Source: Prunus persica (taxonomy: Eukaryota > Streptophyta > Magnoliopsida > Rosales > Rosaceae). Taken from it: a stretch of 64,000 nt of DNA. Positions 1 to 11,395 of the stretch are shown one piece after another. How positions within the stretch are numbered: position 1 is the stretch's first letter; each line of letters starts with the position of its first letter. The notes beneath the pieces were generated by a model. That model did no database searches. It saw nothing but the letters and a program-made list of their open reading frames with translations, and was not told the DNA's origin. The position numbers and the translations under genes are program-made. Location of the stretch: the NCBI RefSeq assembly GCF_000346465.2, contig NC_034015.1:8922923-8986922 (forward strand), in the 5' to 3' direction.

Positions 1-679
1 GCTCGCTACAACTTCGAGACAATCGATGATTGTACTCGAGTTTCTCCCCAATCTGTGCATGTTGAGAATGCACAGACTCAAAATCTTTGGATAGCCTTGA
101 AGCTACAAAGGCATCCCATTGTGCTTTCTCTATGAATTTATATGTTTCAGGGGGTTGGCTTAATTTCTCCCTGTCATTGGTGTATGGAAGGATATAATGC
201 CTCGTTAGTGTAGACTTGAAATCCTTCCATTTCTTGGAAGCAGAAGCTAAAACAGAGGTCTTGCCCCCTTGGCCTACGACAAAAGCCATGTCAACTGCTT
301 CCCAAATCTGCTCCTTTATATCCTTAGGGATTTGGGACCATTTCTTGTCCACAAGTGGGATCCTGGAGCGTGCCAACACACCAATATACGACTGCATCTC
401 AATATGTGCTTGGCCAACACCTTTCCCCCTTTTATTGTACTCAACAATTGGCCTCAGTTTCTGAAGCTTTCTCTTCACAACACGAGGCATTGTGCTCATA
501 CCTCGACCAGTCTTTGAATCATCTGAGATTGTTGTCTGGCTGGTTTGTTCTGTCTCAGCAGATGATGAAGCAAACTTCATCTTCTTCGAAGACTTCATCT
601 CCTTCGAAGACTTATCTTGAGGAGCTACCATTCCAAGCTTCTTGGAGCCAGAATCCTTAGTTTGTTGTTGAGAAACCAT
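1..679 (-). CDS. CACTA TNP-like protein, Transposase_24-type, partial
   Basis: Open from ATG at 679-677 to the window edge, about 226 codons with no stop. It begins MVSQQQTKDSGS, then has a Lys/Ser-rich stretch, MPRVVKRKLQKLRP, and the block KKWKDFKSTLTRHYILPY typical of the plant Ptta/En/Spm ORF1 family (Pfam Transposase_24). This protein is thought to act as the accessory DNA-binding factor of CACTA elements, not as the catalytic transposase. An acceptor (TTGCAG) sits 16 bases upstream of the ATG. Together with a donor at 1278/1277 it defines a leader intron of about 585 bp. Copy 2 at 13930-13109 matches residue for residue over most of the length. The last residues at the window edge (positions 1-13) diverge from copy 2, so a rearrangement may start there. 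Confidence 0.75.
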   Translation of the reverse strand, partial: MVSQQQTKDSGSKKLGMVAPQDKSSKEMKSSKKMKFASSSAETEQTSQTTISDDSKTGRGMSTMPRVVKRKLQKLRPIVEYNKRGKGVGQAHIEMQSYIGVLARSRIPLVDKKWSQIPKDIKEQIWEAVDMAFVVGQGGKTSVLASASKKWKDFKSTLTRHYILPYTNDREKLSQPPETYKFIEKAQWDAFVASRLSKDFESVHSQHAQIGEKLEYNHRLSRSCSE

Positions 680-693
680 TTTAACAGACAAAA

Positions 694-1278
694 CTGCAAG
701 TGAAAATATTTCAGGAAAACATTAAGAACACAAACGACGGTATTAAAAAAATACGACGTATGATATGATTTTAGACGACGCAATGAAATAATCTCAGACG
801 TAATAAATGTTTAAAACCATTATTTATATAACGTCGTGGTATATATGTTCACACGACGTCAATAGTAATACACCGTCGTGGTAAACTATTATTTATATTT
901 TATCGTCTATATTAGATACCAACCCTAGTTTCTTTTTCTTTATATTTTATCAAATAAGGGAAAAACAAAAACCATTGTTCAGCGAAATCAAACCTGCAAT
1001 TAAACAAGCATATAAAAAAAGACTATTATTTTAAAAACAACTTTGTCAATTTTCAGACGACGCTAGAACAACTGACGAACCGTCGTGGTCTACCGTCGTC
1101 TTATTTAGTTGATGTAGTTGTCTTCAAAGTTGGAAACTTTCTCTCTTTGTCTGTATATTTTATCAAACTTGGAAAGAAGTAAAATGATTTTGGCCAGAAA
1201 AAAGGTAAAAAGATTTTTCAAACAAAAAACGTATGAGCATGCAAAACAGTAACCAAAATAGTGAAAATGAAAGCTTAC
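694..1278 (-). other. Leader intron and upstream leader exon of the CACTA TNP gene
   Basis: The minus strand shows an exon ending in GCACGCAAAAG followed by GTAAGC at 1278, and an acceptor TTGCAG ending at 694, just before the TNP start codon. The same pair occurs in copy 2 (donor at 14585, acceptor ending at 13945). The leader exon, roughly 1279-1450, holds an open frame of 114 codons. Its composition (Phe/Ser/His-rich) does not look like a real protein, so I treat it as untranslated. Inferred from splice consensus and conservation between the two copies. Confidence 0.5.
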
Positions 1279-2239
1279 CTTTTGCGTGCAATGAAAGCAA
1301 GAGGAAGATGATCGATGTTTAAGTTCAGAGACGACGAAGAAGACGAGAGGAAGACGATGAGAAACTCTGACAATGCTCTGACAAGGAAAAAAGACGAAAA
1401 GGTTTCTCTGGGAGATTGAAATTTTTAATCGGGTTTGGAAACAGTGCATGTGTAAGTCGAAAAGTTGCTTACATATAAAACCATTTCAAAAAAATAATAC
1501 GGCGGTTACATTTAACTACGTCGTTTTTAACTAAAACGACGCAATATTTTTCATTCGACGTGGAATCATTTCATTTAACGTCGTTAGGTTTAATATAACC
1601 GACGTGGATTTTAATTTTTAAATTATGAATAGAATTTTTTTTCCCGTGACCTTTCAGTTTATTTTTCAATTACAGTGCGTTATAAATAGAGTTTTTTTTC
1701 CGGAGGAAATTTAAAACGAAGGAAATTAATATTCTGCAATATGTAAAGTTTCTTTTTTGGATGACAGATTTAAATAAAATAAGAATATAAAAACAACAAA
1801 TGTGTAAGTCAAGTAGACGAAAAGTTGCTTACATATAAAACCATTTCAAAAAAATAATATGGCGGTTACATATAACTACGACGTATAAATTACAAAATAC
1901 GACGGTACATTTAACTTCGGACGTGGTAAATAAATACGACAGTAGTTTGTAGGTACCGTCGTAGTAAACTCAAAAATTAAAGTACATAAGTAATAACTCG
2001 CGTCATGGTATATTATTTAACACGTCGTTTTTATTAATTTACCGACGTGGATTTCTGTAATATACGTCGATCATACCGACGTTGATTTTACAATTTAAAC
2101 GGCGGTTTGTTTGTAAGGACCGCCGTTGGTTTTAAAAATTTATTCTATAAATTTGTCGCTTTCATTCATTTTCGGTTTACATTTAAGGTTCCAAGTTCTT
2201 CCTCTCTCAGTCTCTCATGTCTCAAAGATAATAATTTGG

Positions 2240-2647
2240 ATGTTTTCTCAAAGAGAAATTGAGCTTACTCGCTTCAAATATATGTCCACAAGAAGAAGCT
2301 TGTCAACTAGCCTTCTCACTTCCTTGATCAAGCCTGATAGGACACTTAGTGCTTCTGAATACTCCTTGCTTTCCATCAAAAGAGATGCAAGCCTGGCCTC
2401 CACTCGCTGTCGAAGGAAAGTTCGCTTCTCAGGGAAATCTGAAGATCAGATGTGCCTGATCCTCTGCTTGATTTTCTTGCCTAAGAAGATCCGTCGGATT
2501 TATTGTGATAGCCTCTTCCTTTATCCGTAGAGCTTCAGAAGAAGAAGATGGGTTTCAAGAATGCGATAAAGAATAGAAATGGCTTCAGATGGCCTCTAAA
2601 GCATGAGCAATTGAATCAGTAGTTTCTGGGAGATATGATGAAGACAT
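2240..2647 (-). pseudogene. RPN6 fragment: Captured fragment of 26S proteasome subunit RPN6 (PSMD11-type), copy 1
   Basis: The minus strand from the ATG at 2647 reads MSSSYLPETTDSIAHALEA. After small frameshifts it continues as ISILYRIL, SSSSEALRIKEEAIT and DLLRQENQAED, then jumps to EKRTFLRQRVEARLASLLME, SKEYSEALSVLSGLIKEVRR and LVDKLLLVDI, and ends near SKLxFSLR. This is the N-terminal part of RPN6, the lid subunit that clamps the 20S core and base. About 80 residues between AED and EKRTF are missing, and at least two single-base or short indels break the frame. The piece cannot make a working subunit. It lies wholly inside the CACTA element, upstream of the TNP gene and on the same strand, so it could be transcribed with it. 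Recognition is from memory of the family and was not searched. Confidence 0.85.
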
Positions 2648-3734
2648 TGTCAATGCTTTGAACTACACAAGTCCTGCAGAAAGATATATTAAAGAAAATG
2701 AAACAACGGCGGTTTTCTGTTCTACCGTCGTCTTTTCTCGTCGTCTATATTAAGTTACGATGGCGGTAGATTTATAATTACCGACGTAGATTATTTTGTT
2801 AAACGTCGTTAAGTGTACTACAACCGACGTGGATTTTAATTTTAAATTATAAATGGAGTTTTTTTTCCCGTATTCTTTCAGTTTTAGTTTTCAATTCCAA
2901 AGCGTGATAAATAGATTTTTCTTTCCCGAGGAAATTTAAAATGAGGGAAATTAATGTTCTAGAATTTGTAAACTAACACGACGCAATATTTGCAAATCTG
3001 TGTCATCTGTTAAGATTATGATGTGGAACAGAGTTCCATCTGGTAAGATTTCGTAACCCTTGGGATCTCAGACAAAACTGATTATGTCGGCGGTGTTCTA
3101 TATAAACCGTCGTGGTTATTTCAATTCTTGTCATTAAGTAGATCTACCGACGTAGGATAAGAAAATCAAAGAAAAAAATTGTTAACAAAAATTCTTATTA
3201 AGACGACCGTTAAAATTAAAGGTACGACGTATAAAATGAATAAATACGACGATAAATTTTATTGTACGATTTAAAGATAACGTAGTAGAACTATACGAGA
3301 ATGACGTCGATATATTTATATTTTCCGTCGTTGTAAATTAATTTAATACGGCGATATTTTGTATTTTAAAGCCGTGGATTTGTTTGTAATTATACGGCGT
3401 CTTATACGAAAACCTCGTCGTGTTATTTTATGAGTAAAAACGGCAGTTTTTATTGAAATCGTCGTCTTTACTTTCTACGTCGGTCGATTCATAACTTCTG
3501 CCGTTCTTTGTTGGCATTGATTTTACACTGAGGAAATCTGTTTCAAATAGACGTCGGTTGTTTAATTATGTACGTCGTTGTTTTTGAACAGCCATTTGAA
3601 ACTCCATTTTTTAGTTGTCTAAGGTTGTATTACACGACGGTGTTTTTAGAACCGTCGTCTTTTTATAAACCACGACGGTTTTCACTTAGACCGTCGTTGT
3701 TTTCTGGTCGTCTTTTTCACTTTTTGTAGTAGTG

Positions 3735-6100
3735 AAAGGAGGAGTACCTCACAACCTCTCAAAATCACCTTTTCTGAAGTGACGACTCAAAAGGAATGAA
3801 GGGACCATTTACCAAAAATTCCTAGGTCTGAGATAAATAAATGGCAGCAGAAGAATATCAGAGAATAAGATAAAATTCATTAGGACCAATTGGAAAAACG
3901 AAATGAGCTGACAAACTTCATAATGCACAAAAAAATGACTAGTCAAACACATACAAGCTGACTAGTATTTTTTAGTCTCCTTCCATCTTATGAAATTTGG
4001 TTCTTTGTAAGCTTCACATTACAAAGAATGTCTTTTATACGGTATTTAATTTATATATAACTTAAGTTCTTGAATTCACATTCCAAAACTAAACTTTACT
4101 GCTCTTGAGCAATTTTTCCCTTTTTCCCCTTCAACTAAAATAATGATTATTGAAGTGAAATTTTCCTGTCCTTTTCAATATCATGTGAACAATGTATTAT
4201 TTGAATTCTTTATATCAGTTCAATTTACGTTTGAATAGACAATTCGAAATTGAAGTCTAATTTCCGTGTACAACACGGTTGTTCTCTATTTTTTTTTTCT
4301 TTTTAATTTATCATAAGGGTAGGAATTGATTAAGAAAACGAGCAAAGCAGTACATCAACTTCTAATAAGCAAGAATCACAAACGGCAGAGCCATAATGTG
4401 ACATCGTTAAAATCTTGCCTTAAAAAAATTCTAAAGAAGCCTAACACAAACGATTGCCCTCTTGTTTTGATATTTGAATACTAATAAGCCTAACAAATCC
4501 AAGAAATTATAATTATAGAATGCCCAACATGCATATGCTTTAGCCTCTAGCCAGACGAGAAAAAGAAATGCCTAGCCTTTCGATCAATGCATCTTTTCAT
4601 GCATGACTTGCGGTTCTCAGCAATTAAGTCAAGCCGCCCATGTCCAAGTCCAGAAGTATCACCAACTTCATGACCACCAATTTGGCTATGATTGCTGTCA
4701 TTTAGAAAATGGTTAAAACACAAGTCGGCTTTCTAGATGGATTCATTTGGGGTCGTATGTTACTCATGAATACTTACAAAATTATTAAAGAAAATCACGA
4801 ATACATCAAAACTCATAAAGAAGGATAGTCACAAAACCACACTCATATACACAATACATTATCAAATGTGGAGAAATGAATCTTTTCCTCTTCATATTAT
4901 TATTGTATGTCTTTATCTCGTCATAATCGGGATACTCGGGAAATCTTTTCTTCATATTATTATTGTATGCCATATTCGTGTTTTCACATAGAGGAAGGTG
5001 GTGGAAGAGAGGATGGAGAAATAAAGCAGAACTTAGGAAATGCAAACACCTCTCTCCCAATCTCTCGTACTACTTGTACTAAACACCCACCTAGCTAGGG
5101 TTGGCTGAAAACTTCACTGATGCACCTGTTCTCCACACCACTTGCCACCGGACCAGGAGACTCACTTTTCCCCGTCTTGCCCCTCCCCCAGCCTTTGCTC
5201 TCTCAACGATGTATTTTTGTTTATTGGTCTGAGAGTTTTCCTTTCTAGTTTCTATGTGTATCCTTATGGGTACATAAAGTAGTATTAATATTAAGAGTTA
5301 AGCTCGAGGTATATATCGTCCCTCAACTCGAAGATTTGAAGGAAATAGGTTTTATTTTTAGTACAAGCATTTGGGGAGCATTTGGGGAAGTGGGGTTTAT
5401 ACAAATATTCATTGGGTGTCTAAGAATTTCAAACCTCAGCCCACACGAGTGGAGGTGAAAGAGCTCAATCAATTGAGCCATACCTTACTGGCAATGGAAG
5501 TAGGTTAACATGTCGGTAGACAAAATAATTGAGCGTAGCTGCGCAAGGCCAGCCCTATAGAAGCTGCCAACCAAACCTAGCTACTATATATATGCATGAC
5601 TTGAGAATTAAATGATGTTAATAATGTCAATATAGATGGCGTAAGATCCTTCTAACATTCAATGTGAGTACAATGTCGCGGAAAAGTGTAGGGATAACCT
5701 TTGAAGAAATGAACGTAATTATTATTAGTCCATAAAATCCAAGTATATCTCTCGTATAAGTGCAAGCTCAATAGTTTGTTTGTTCGTAGTACATGATGAG
5801 CATCATAGAGATACAGATACCTTCAAAGAGCATGGCTTGGCTACTTAAAATTAAGGAGGGGATCCTACTTAAAACGAATGGGGTTTTGACTACACTTATC
5901 AAATTCTAGCAATATTGACAAATTTTCAACCAAAAAAAAAAAAAGAATATTTAAAAAAAATTGACATGTGTCAAAACCACATTTATGGTAAGGAGTTCCT
6001 CCTCAATTTTAAAGAGCCAAGCTTTTTCCATTAAGATATGGACGTCCATTTTCATGGGCATGACTTTTTCAATGTGTTAATTGTTATGAATTAGAACTAA
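3735..6100. repeat. Left arm (outer part) of a large inverted duplication; no gene
   Basis: No convincing gene. The segment from about 4340 to 6080 reads as the reverse complement of about 31985-33060. Examples are the match around 4545-4700 with 32690-32890, and 5985-6065 with 31990-32070. A stretch of about 400 bp near 4800-5210 has little counterpart in the right arm. It contains a local duplication of roughly 30 bases (near 4880 and 4945). Positions 3735-4000 right after the CACTA end carry ACTAGT-type motifs also seen near 8320-9300. Open frames here are short and not conserved between the two arms. Confidence 0.65.
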
Positions 6101-6450
6101 CTCACTCCCTTTTAGACCTTGTTGTTGATGGAGTTTGGACAAACTCAATGATGGATGAGTCTTACACACTCACAAGAAAAATAACCAAGCACAAATGACA
6201 CAAGTGTTTATAGAGGTTCAGCAATTTGCCTACATCCTCTTTGGTGATCCCCTTGAGAAATTTCACTAATGAAGATAGGTTACAACTTTGGTTTACAGAA
6301 GGAAACCCCCTTAGAACACTACCCTCACAATTCCTATTTCTCTCACACCCTTGCTCAACACCTTGATAAACTAGAGAACTCCCTCTTTCCCTTGGTTTTT
6401 CCTGCACTCACTATTTTCCAGCTACTTCACCAACCTCTGCTGTCCTGCTT

Positions 6451-8182
6451 CTACTTTCCCTTTATGCACAATCCTTTGATCCAAACTTGCTTCACTTTTG
6501 AGACTTTATGAGACAAAGAGATCACCTTAGGAATTTTGACAACTTTATAAAGAAGATCATTCACTTGAGTTTGAAGTGAGTCATTATTTACTTTCTTGAA
6601 ATGAACAAAAGGCTTTTGCTCAAAATTCCTAAGCTCAAAACACTTTGGTCTAATGTGTCCTAATGTGCCACAATGATGGCATATAGGTATGAAACTTTTT
6701 GGTTGTTGAAAATCAAATTTTGCAAGTGAAGAATGTTTATCTCTTGTACAAACCACAGACTTTACAACCGCATGCCCCTTAAAGATGACACTTGAGTCTT
6801 AAACTCACTTTCCTTAGAAACTTGAGACTCAATCCTAAGGATATGACACCTAGGTCGAATGTGTCTTTTCACACCACAATGGTGGAAGGTAGGTACAAAT
6901 TTGGATTGGGGAAGAGACAGCTTTCCCTTAGAAACAATATTCATGGAATCGAAACCCAAGTTGAGACCATGAACAAATTTTGGAGCTTCTTGAGTTGACA
7001 CATCTTTGGCAAAGATTGTCTCAAATGATGAAGGTGTAGAAGACTCATTTATATATCTTAAACCTCTTTTATCACCAAACAATTTTCCAAAATTGAGCAT
7101 TTTATCAATCTTTCCAGCACTAATGGTTAAACCTTGAATCTTTTCTTTTTCCAACTTAAGTTCATGTTTCAATCTTATATTTTCAAATTGTAAAGCATCA
7201 AAAGATTCAGATTGTTCAACCATGTTGTTTTCAAGTGATTTTATCATCTCAAACAAGTTTTGAACCTCAATGTCTTTCTCAAATAACATGCATTACAAAA
7301 CAAAATTTTCAACCACAAACTTATCATGCATGACTACCTTTTCATGCTCAACTAATGACTTTTCAAACTCAAATAAAATCAGTCTATGAAGAAACAAGGA
7401 TTTGTCATTTTCAAATACATTCAACTTCTTAATCAAATCAGAATTTTCTTTTTCAAGAGTGCTAACTTTATGATACAATTCATACATGTCAACTTCATTC
7501 TCATACAAGCTATCACTCAACTTTTTTTTGGCCATTTTGAGAGTTTCATTCAGTTCATCAAGTTCCTTGACCTTTTCTTCCATCATGTGATTCTGTTCTT
7601 TGAAATTATAGGTTTCATTGAAAAGCATATCATACTTTTCACATAGTTCCCTATATGACTGGTCATCCTGTTCCTTGCATGACTGGCCATCTTGCCTATC
7701 ATCTCCAGATACAGATTCATTTCCTGAATCAGATTTTCCTTCCTTAACTACATGAACTCTAGTAAGGCTAGAGTTATGAACATATCCAACAAGGGCAAAA
7801 TTATTTGTCTCTTCATAAGATGAAGTGATATAGTTGTTGGAATCATCATTATCATTATCACTCCATTGTGCACTAATTGACTCTTCTCTCCCATTAGACT
7901 CTGTCATGTGGTTATTAGCACCACCACATAGATAGAACTTTACAAGACCCTTCAAACTTTTGTTCTCCCTAAAGCCACAAGAGTTCAAAAAATTCATCTC
8001 CATAAAAACATTGTCTTGAGACACACATGTAGACGAACTAGGAAGATTCTGACAATTCCAGTGACTTTGGTTTTATCTTTGACAACCCTTCTATATTTCT
8101 TAACAAACAAGGCAAGCTCATCATGAATGCAAGGAGCAATTTGATCCATTTTTATGTTTGCACACCTAATACCAATTAGCAC
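6451..8182 (-). pseudogene. Copia Gag-like polyprotein, broken
   Basis: Read 5' to 3' on the minus strand: a start region near 8150 (MDQIAPCIHDELALF), then a 243-codon frame (8024-7293) rich in Glu/Lys/Asn with heptad-like Leu spacing, probably coiled coil. Next comes a 175-codon frame (7289-6762) and a 101-codon frame (6756-6451). The last holds a CCHC zinc knuckle, CHHCGTLGHIRPKC (CX2CX4HX4C). A second, damaged knuckle CGVKRHIRPRC lies in the frame before it. Coiled coil plus zinc knuckles is the usual layout of the Gag part of plant copia polyproteins. Stops separate the frames, and nothing of pol follows. It binds RNA in a live element; here it is dead. Confidence 0.65.
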
Positions 8183-8216
8183 CCAAAGGATCTCTCTATT
8201 TATGTTAAGAGCTGGT

Positions 8217-8228
8217 GCTCTGATACCA
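8217..8228 (-). other. Retrotransposon primer-binding site (initiator Met tRNA type)
   Basis: The minus strand reads TGGTATCAGAGC, complementary to the 3' end of initiator Met tRNA and used by many plant copia elements to prime reverse transcription. It marks the boundary between the 5' LTR (higher coordinates) and the gag region (lower coordinates). Confidence 0.7.
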
Positions 8229-8963
8229 ATTGAAATTGATACTTAGGTGATGAGGGGTAAATTTTACGACGCTTAAACAAAACGCAACAATCTTCACACA
8301 CACATTGACCAAAAACACTTATGAGTAGTCAACTGCTAGTCATGAACAACCACAATCAAGAATACACACAGAGGATGCCAATGTACCTGCAACCCTAGAA
8401 GATTACTAGTGACAACCTAGGCACTCAGAAGGACCCGTCAATCTAGGGAACAACTATGGTGAAAGTGTGTGAAATCATCATAATCAAGTAAACACCAAAC
8501 AGTAGTTAATGATGACTAGTCAACTATAAGGACACAAACCCAGAATTCATACGATGACTAGTCAACCACCTAGAACACAAACCCATAAAAATTACAGAGA
8601 TGGAATCACAAATTGTTCACCCAGAAACCTACCGTTGGGACAAACTGGGGGTCATCAACCAACCAGGCAATCCACTAAGTAGAAAAAGATTTTTACAAAG
8701 GAACACAAGCAAGCTCAAGAAAAACCTAGATCTATTGAGGAAGATGAGCTATACCTCCTTTGTGCAATCTTCTTCTCAAACTTAGCAAAGCTTGAAGCTC
8801 AGTTCTTCATGGCAATGGCAGCTCCTTCTCCAGCTCATTTATCTCATGGCACCAGCTTGCAAGCTCTAACTCAGACAGAAACCAAAATTTGGATTCAAAG
8901 GAGAATGACCAATTTCTTCAAAAAACCGTACTCTTGAAGAAATCAATCTTGAATCTGACCTAG

Positions 8964-8989
<26 letters not shown>
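8964..8989. repeat. AT dinucleotide microsatellite
   Basis: Uninterrupted alternating A and T (26 bases), inside the probable LTR region of the copia remnant. Confidence 0.9.
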
Positions 8990-8994
<5 letters not shown>

Positions 8995-9776
8995 TGTTTG
9001 ATCTAGCAAGATGAGGTTTTCATATTTCAAATGCAGTTTTCAAAAAGAAACATTTTGGAAAACTCAAAGATGAAAAATATGAAAGTTACACTTGAGGAAA
9101 AAGAGAAAGTTTACAAAGAAACTTTCCAAAACTTGCCTACAAAAGTGATGGCTGCCAAATCAGGAATCCTTTGGCCTTTACACCCAAAAATTCCCTACGT
9201 CATAATCAACACATGGTAGCAGAGAGAGAAAGGAGAATAGGACAAAATAGTTGGTTATCCAACTAGAAATCCTACAGAGAAAGGATGACTAGTCATCATT
9301 TTATCAAATCAATTTAATGCAATGTGATGCAATGCACAATTTACCTTTGTTAATTTGCTTGAACCTCCATAGGATAGTTGTTAGTTAAGAACACCTGCAG
9401 AAGTTATTCTTAACCTAAACTTGAGCTTGATAAAAACAATACAAATCCTATTACAAAATTGTCAAGAAAAGCCAAAAGAAAAACCCAAAATGCATACATT
9501 AACAAACATATCAATAAGTTTATTATTGATGATAATAATATCAACACCTTATCAATTGGGGACAATTCTTTCTTTATTTAAGATCAAATGCTTGATACAT
9601 AGCCAGACTATAATAATCGACACGTTACCGATTACATGTCGAGAGTCTTACCTTTATTAAAGATCAAACGTTTAATAGCCAGACTAATTATCGACACATT
9701 ATCAATTACATGTCGAGAGTCCTATCTTTATTAAAGATCTTGTCCTTTCTATAGTTCATGTATATATGTATGCTCA

Positions 9777-10685
9777 TCATGGGCAGAAAGTAATGAGGTA
9801 GTTAGGTCCACCACTGCACGTAAATAAACCTTTGTTGTCATCAAAAGCATAGCTGTAAGCGTCGGGGCATTGTTCATGGAATATCTGAGAGTAATTTGTC
9901 GGTGGGCATTTCTCTTTAGTTTCTTGAGGCGGAGTGCAACAGTACTGTGGCTCACCGAATTTAACACATGCGCTCAAGCAGGCAACCACGCTCCCATCGG
10001 ACCCTATCTTTTGCAGCTCACTCGGACAAACTAGGTTCACGTTCGCCGCGCAACTACCCATCTTGCAGGTGCCAGTACCGCCTTGTGGAGTCACAGACAT
10101 GGGCAAGTTGAAGCCATCAACAAGACTAACATCGTAGAAATCTTGTCCTCCGCCTGCTGCAATAGTGAATTCCGCTAAAGTTGCCGGCGGAATGCCAGTC
10201 TTACCGTTGCACATGAGCTGACCAGAGTCACAGTCTGCGGTTTCGCAGACGAACTTTCCTGAGGCGTCCGTGGAGCATCTAGTTCGGGCCCAGAAGCGGC
10301 CGCTCCATGGCACCGGAGTGTCTAGCTGGAAGCTAGCTTGGGATGCTAACTCGAACCCTGTGGTTGATAATTGAGGATTTCCAAAGGAGGCTGGCCAGAC
10401 CGTGTAGGGGCAATTGTTTTTGAAAGACATTGTCGCTGCATGTGCACCTGCCATGCAAAGTAAAACACACTTAATTTGATGCAGTAATCACAAACCACAC
10501 TTATTGTGAACAAATATTAAATTAAAATTAAAGAAAATAAGAAGCTTCGACTTTAAGAAAAGATCAATGAGTATTTCTATCGTTTGCCCAAAATGAAAAA
10601 CTTAAAGAAAATAAGAAGCTTGTTTACCTCCGAATGAAAGGAGGGTTAAGCTGAGGCTGAGGACTGCTACTAGGGTCTTCATCAT
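9777..10685 (-). CDS. Thaumatin-like protein TLP1 (PR-5 family), two exons
   Basis: Exon 1 10685-10628 (ATG ATG AAG; signal peptide MMKTLVAVLSLSLTLLSFG), intron 10627-10448 (GT...AG, 180 bp), exon 2 10447-9777; 242 residues. The start was chosen because the short exon 1 supplies the signal peptide and joins in frame as Gly-Ala-His-Ala-Ala-Thr. The ATG at 10454 lies inside the intron end and is not used. The mature part starts near ATMSFKNNCPYTVWP, carries 16 cysteines (eight disulfides), the signature region around CETADCDSGQ, and the Arg-Glu-Asp-Asp acidic cleft residues (GRFWAR, AEFTI, DFYDVSLVDGF). The family is secreted, binds or cuts beta-1,3-glucan, and includes fruit allergens. Compared with TLP2 it lacks a few residues near position 40 (ASFGNPQL), close to the cleft. 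It looks functional. Confidence 0.93.
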
Positions 10686-10730
10686 CGGAATGTCTTAGTT
10701 TTCTGTGCTTCGAATTTGATGAGCTTGGGC

Positions 10731-10744
10731 TTTATAGTTATATA
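10731..10744 (-). promoter_or_regulatory. TATA box of TLP1
   Basis: The minus strand reads TATATAACTATAAA, 46-59 bases upstream of the TLP1 start codon. The right-arm gene has TATATAA in the matching place, so the core promoter is conserved between the two genes. Confidence 0.6.
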
Positions 10745-11395
10745 GGCTTAGTGCGGGCCTAACTTTTTGTTCTTTTGCAGGACTATGGCTGCTGCGATGA
10801 CAAGTGACAAGACAACTAGTCTTATGAACTTATCAAGTTGATTTTTCGCTGAGTTTGTTTTTGGCATAGATTTGTAGTTAACAAACGTAAATTTTTTATC
10901 TAGTTACATAATTTTTACTGTATATATAACATGTTTATCACGCAATATTTACATTTAATAGGATTCAGTTGATGGATTCTTTAAATATATAGTTGAGGGA
11001 TTCATTGTGTGGCCCACTCATCATTAATTCAATGATATAAAACTTCAAAAGTGATCTCTAAAAAACTAAGTCATATAAATAACCATTTGAACATTTATCC
11101 TAATCATTTTTTAGACGAAAGCCTGTCCAAACTCCGCTCACGTCTGACTATGAGGGTAGAGTCTATAAAGGTCTTGGTTCCCAATTAAGTTCAGCCAAAT
11201 ACTATTTAAACCAAAAAAAAACTACTTAATCTTAATTAAGTGCCCTAACTCAGATCAAAAGAACTAAATAAATCACTTAAATGTCTTACGACGTACTGAA
11301 ATAGACAACGACGTTATAATAAATTTATCACGACGGTACATATTAACGACGTGGTTAGTTAGTTAAGACGACGCAATAAATAAACCAACGACGTA

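Larger units (their letters stand above)
1..3734 (-). mobile_element. CACTA (En/Spm-type) DNA transposon, copy 1, cut by window start
   Basis: The right edge ends in TGTAGTAGTG at 3734. Read on the minus strand this is CACTACTACAAAAA, a CACTA-type terminus. The element therefore runs on the minus strand, with its 5' end at 3734. Inside lie dense short motifs built on CGACG/CGTCG, a captured RPN6 fragment (2240-2647), a probable untranslated leader exon with donor at 1278/1277, and the TNP-like exon (679 to window edge). The same order recurs at 11289-16548, so the two are one family. No transposase of the Tnp2/TNPD type is seen, so this copy looks non-autonomous, though the rest may lie outside the window. 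The 3-bp target-site duplication cannot be checked because the other end is missing. Confidence 0.85.
6100..9490 (-). mobile_element. Ty1/copia retrotransposon remnant (gag part only)
   Basis: This block separates two portions of the left arm that are nearly continuous in the right arm, so it is an insertion. On the minus strand a primer-binding site TGGTATCAGAGC lies at 8228-8217, followed by a gag reading frame running down to about 6450. The 5' LTR should lie above 8229. I cannot fix its outer end; the segment up to about 9490 includes a TA microsatellite and several TGACTAGTCA motifs. No protease, integrase or reverse transcriptase was found, so pol is deleted. The 3' LTR, if any, may be in 6100-6450. 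Confidence 0.6.
9500..11288. repeat. Left arm (inner part) of the inverted duplication, with TLP1
   Basis: Reverse complement of about 28600-31640, apart from a copia LTR insertion in the right arm at 30151-31476. The match covers TLP1 and TLP2, about 600 bp upstream of each, and the 3' flank. The flank holds two internal copies of a motif with ATTACATGTCGAGAGTC followed by TTTATTAAAGATC. Homology stops at 11288, exactly where CACTA copy 2 begins. Confidence 0.75.

Noticed and set aside
1105..1449. 114-codon minus-strand frame, repeated at 14412-14756.
   Set aside because: It is conserved only because the CACTA copies are alike. Composition is not protein-like, and a good splice donor lies in the middle. 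More likely an untranslated leader.
2126..2530. 134-codon plus-strand frame.
   Set aside because: Antisense shadow of the RPN6 fragment, whose minus strand gives a clear protein match.
10448..10454. ATG start at 10454 for TLP1 (and 29338 for TLP2), giving a protein without signal peptide.
   Set aside because: The ATG belongs to the intron end (GCATGGCAG acceptor). An upstream exon with signal peptide joins in frame in both genes.
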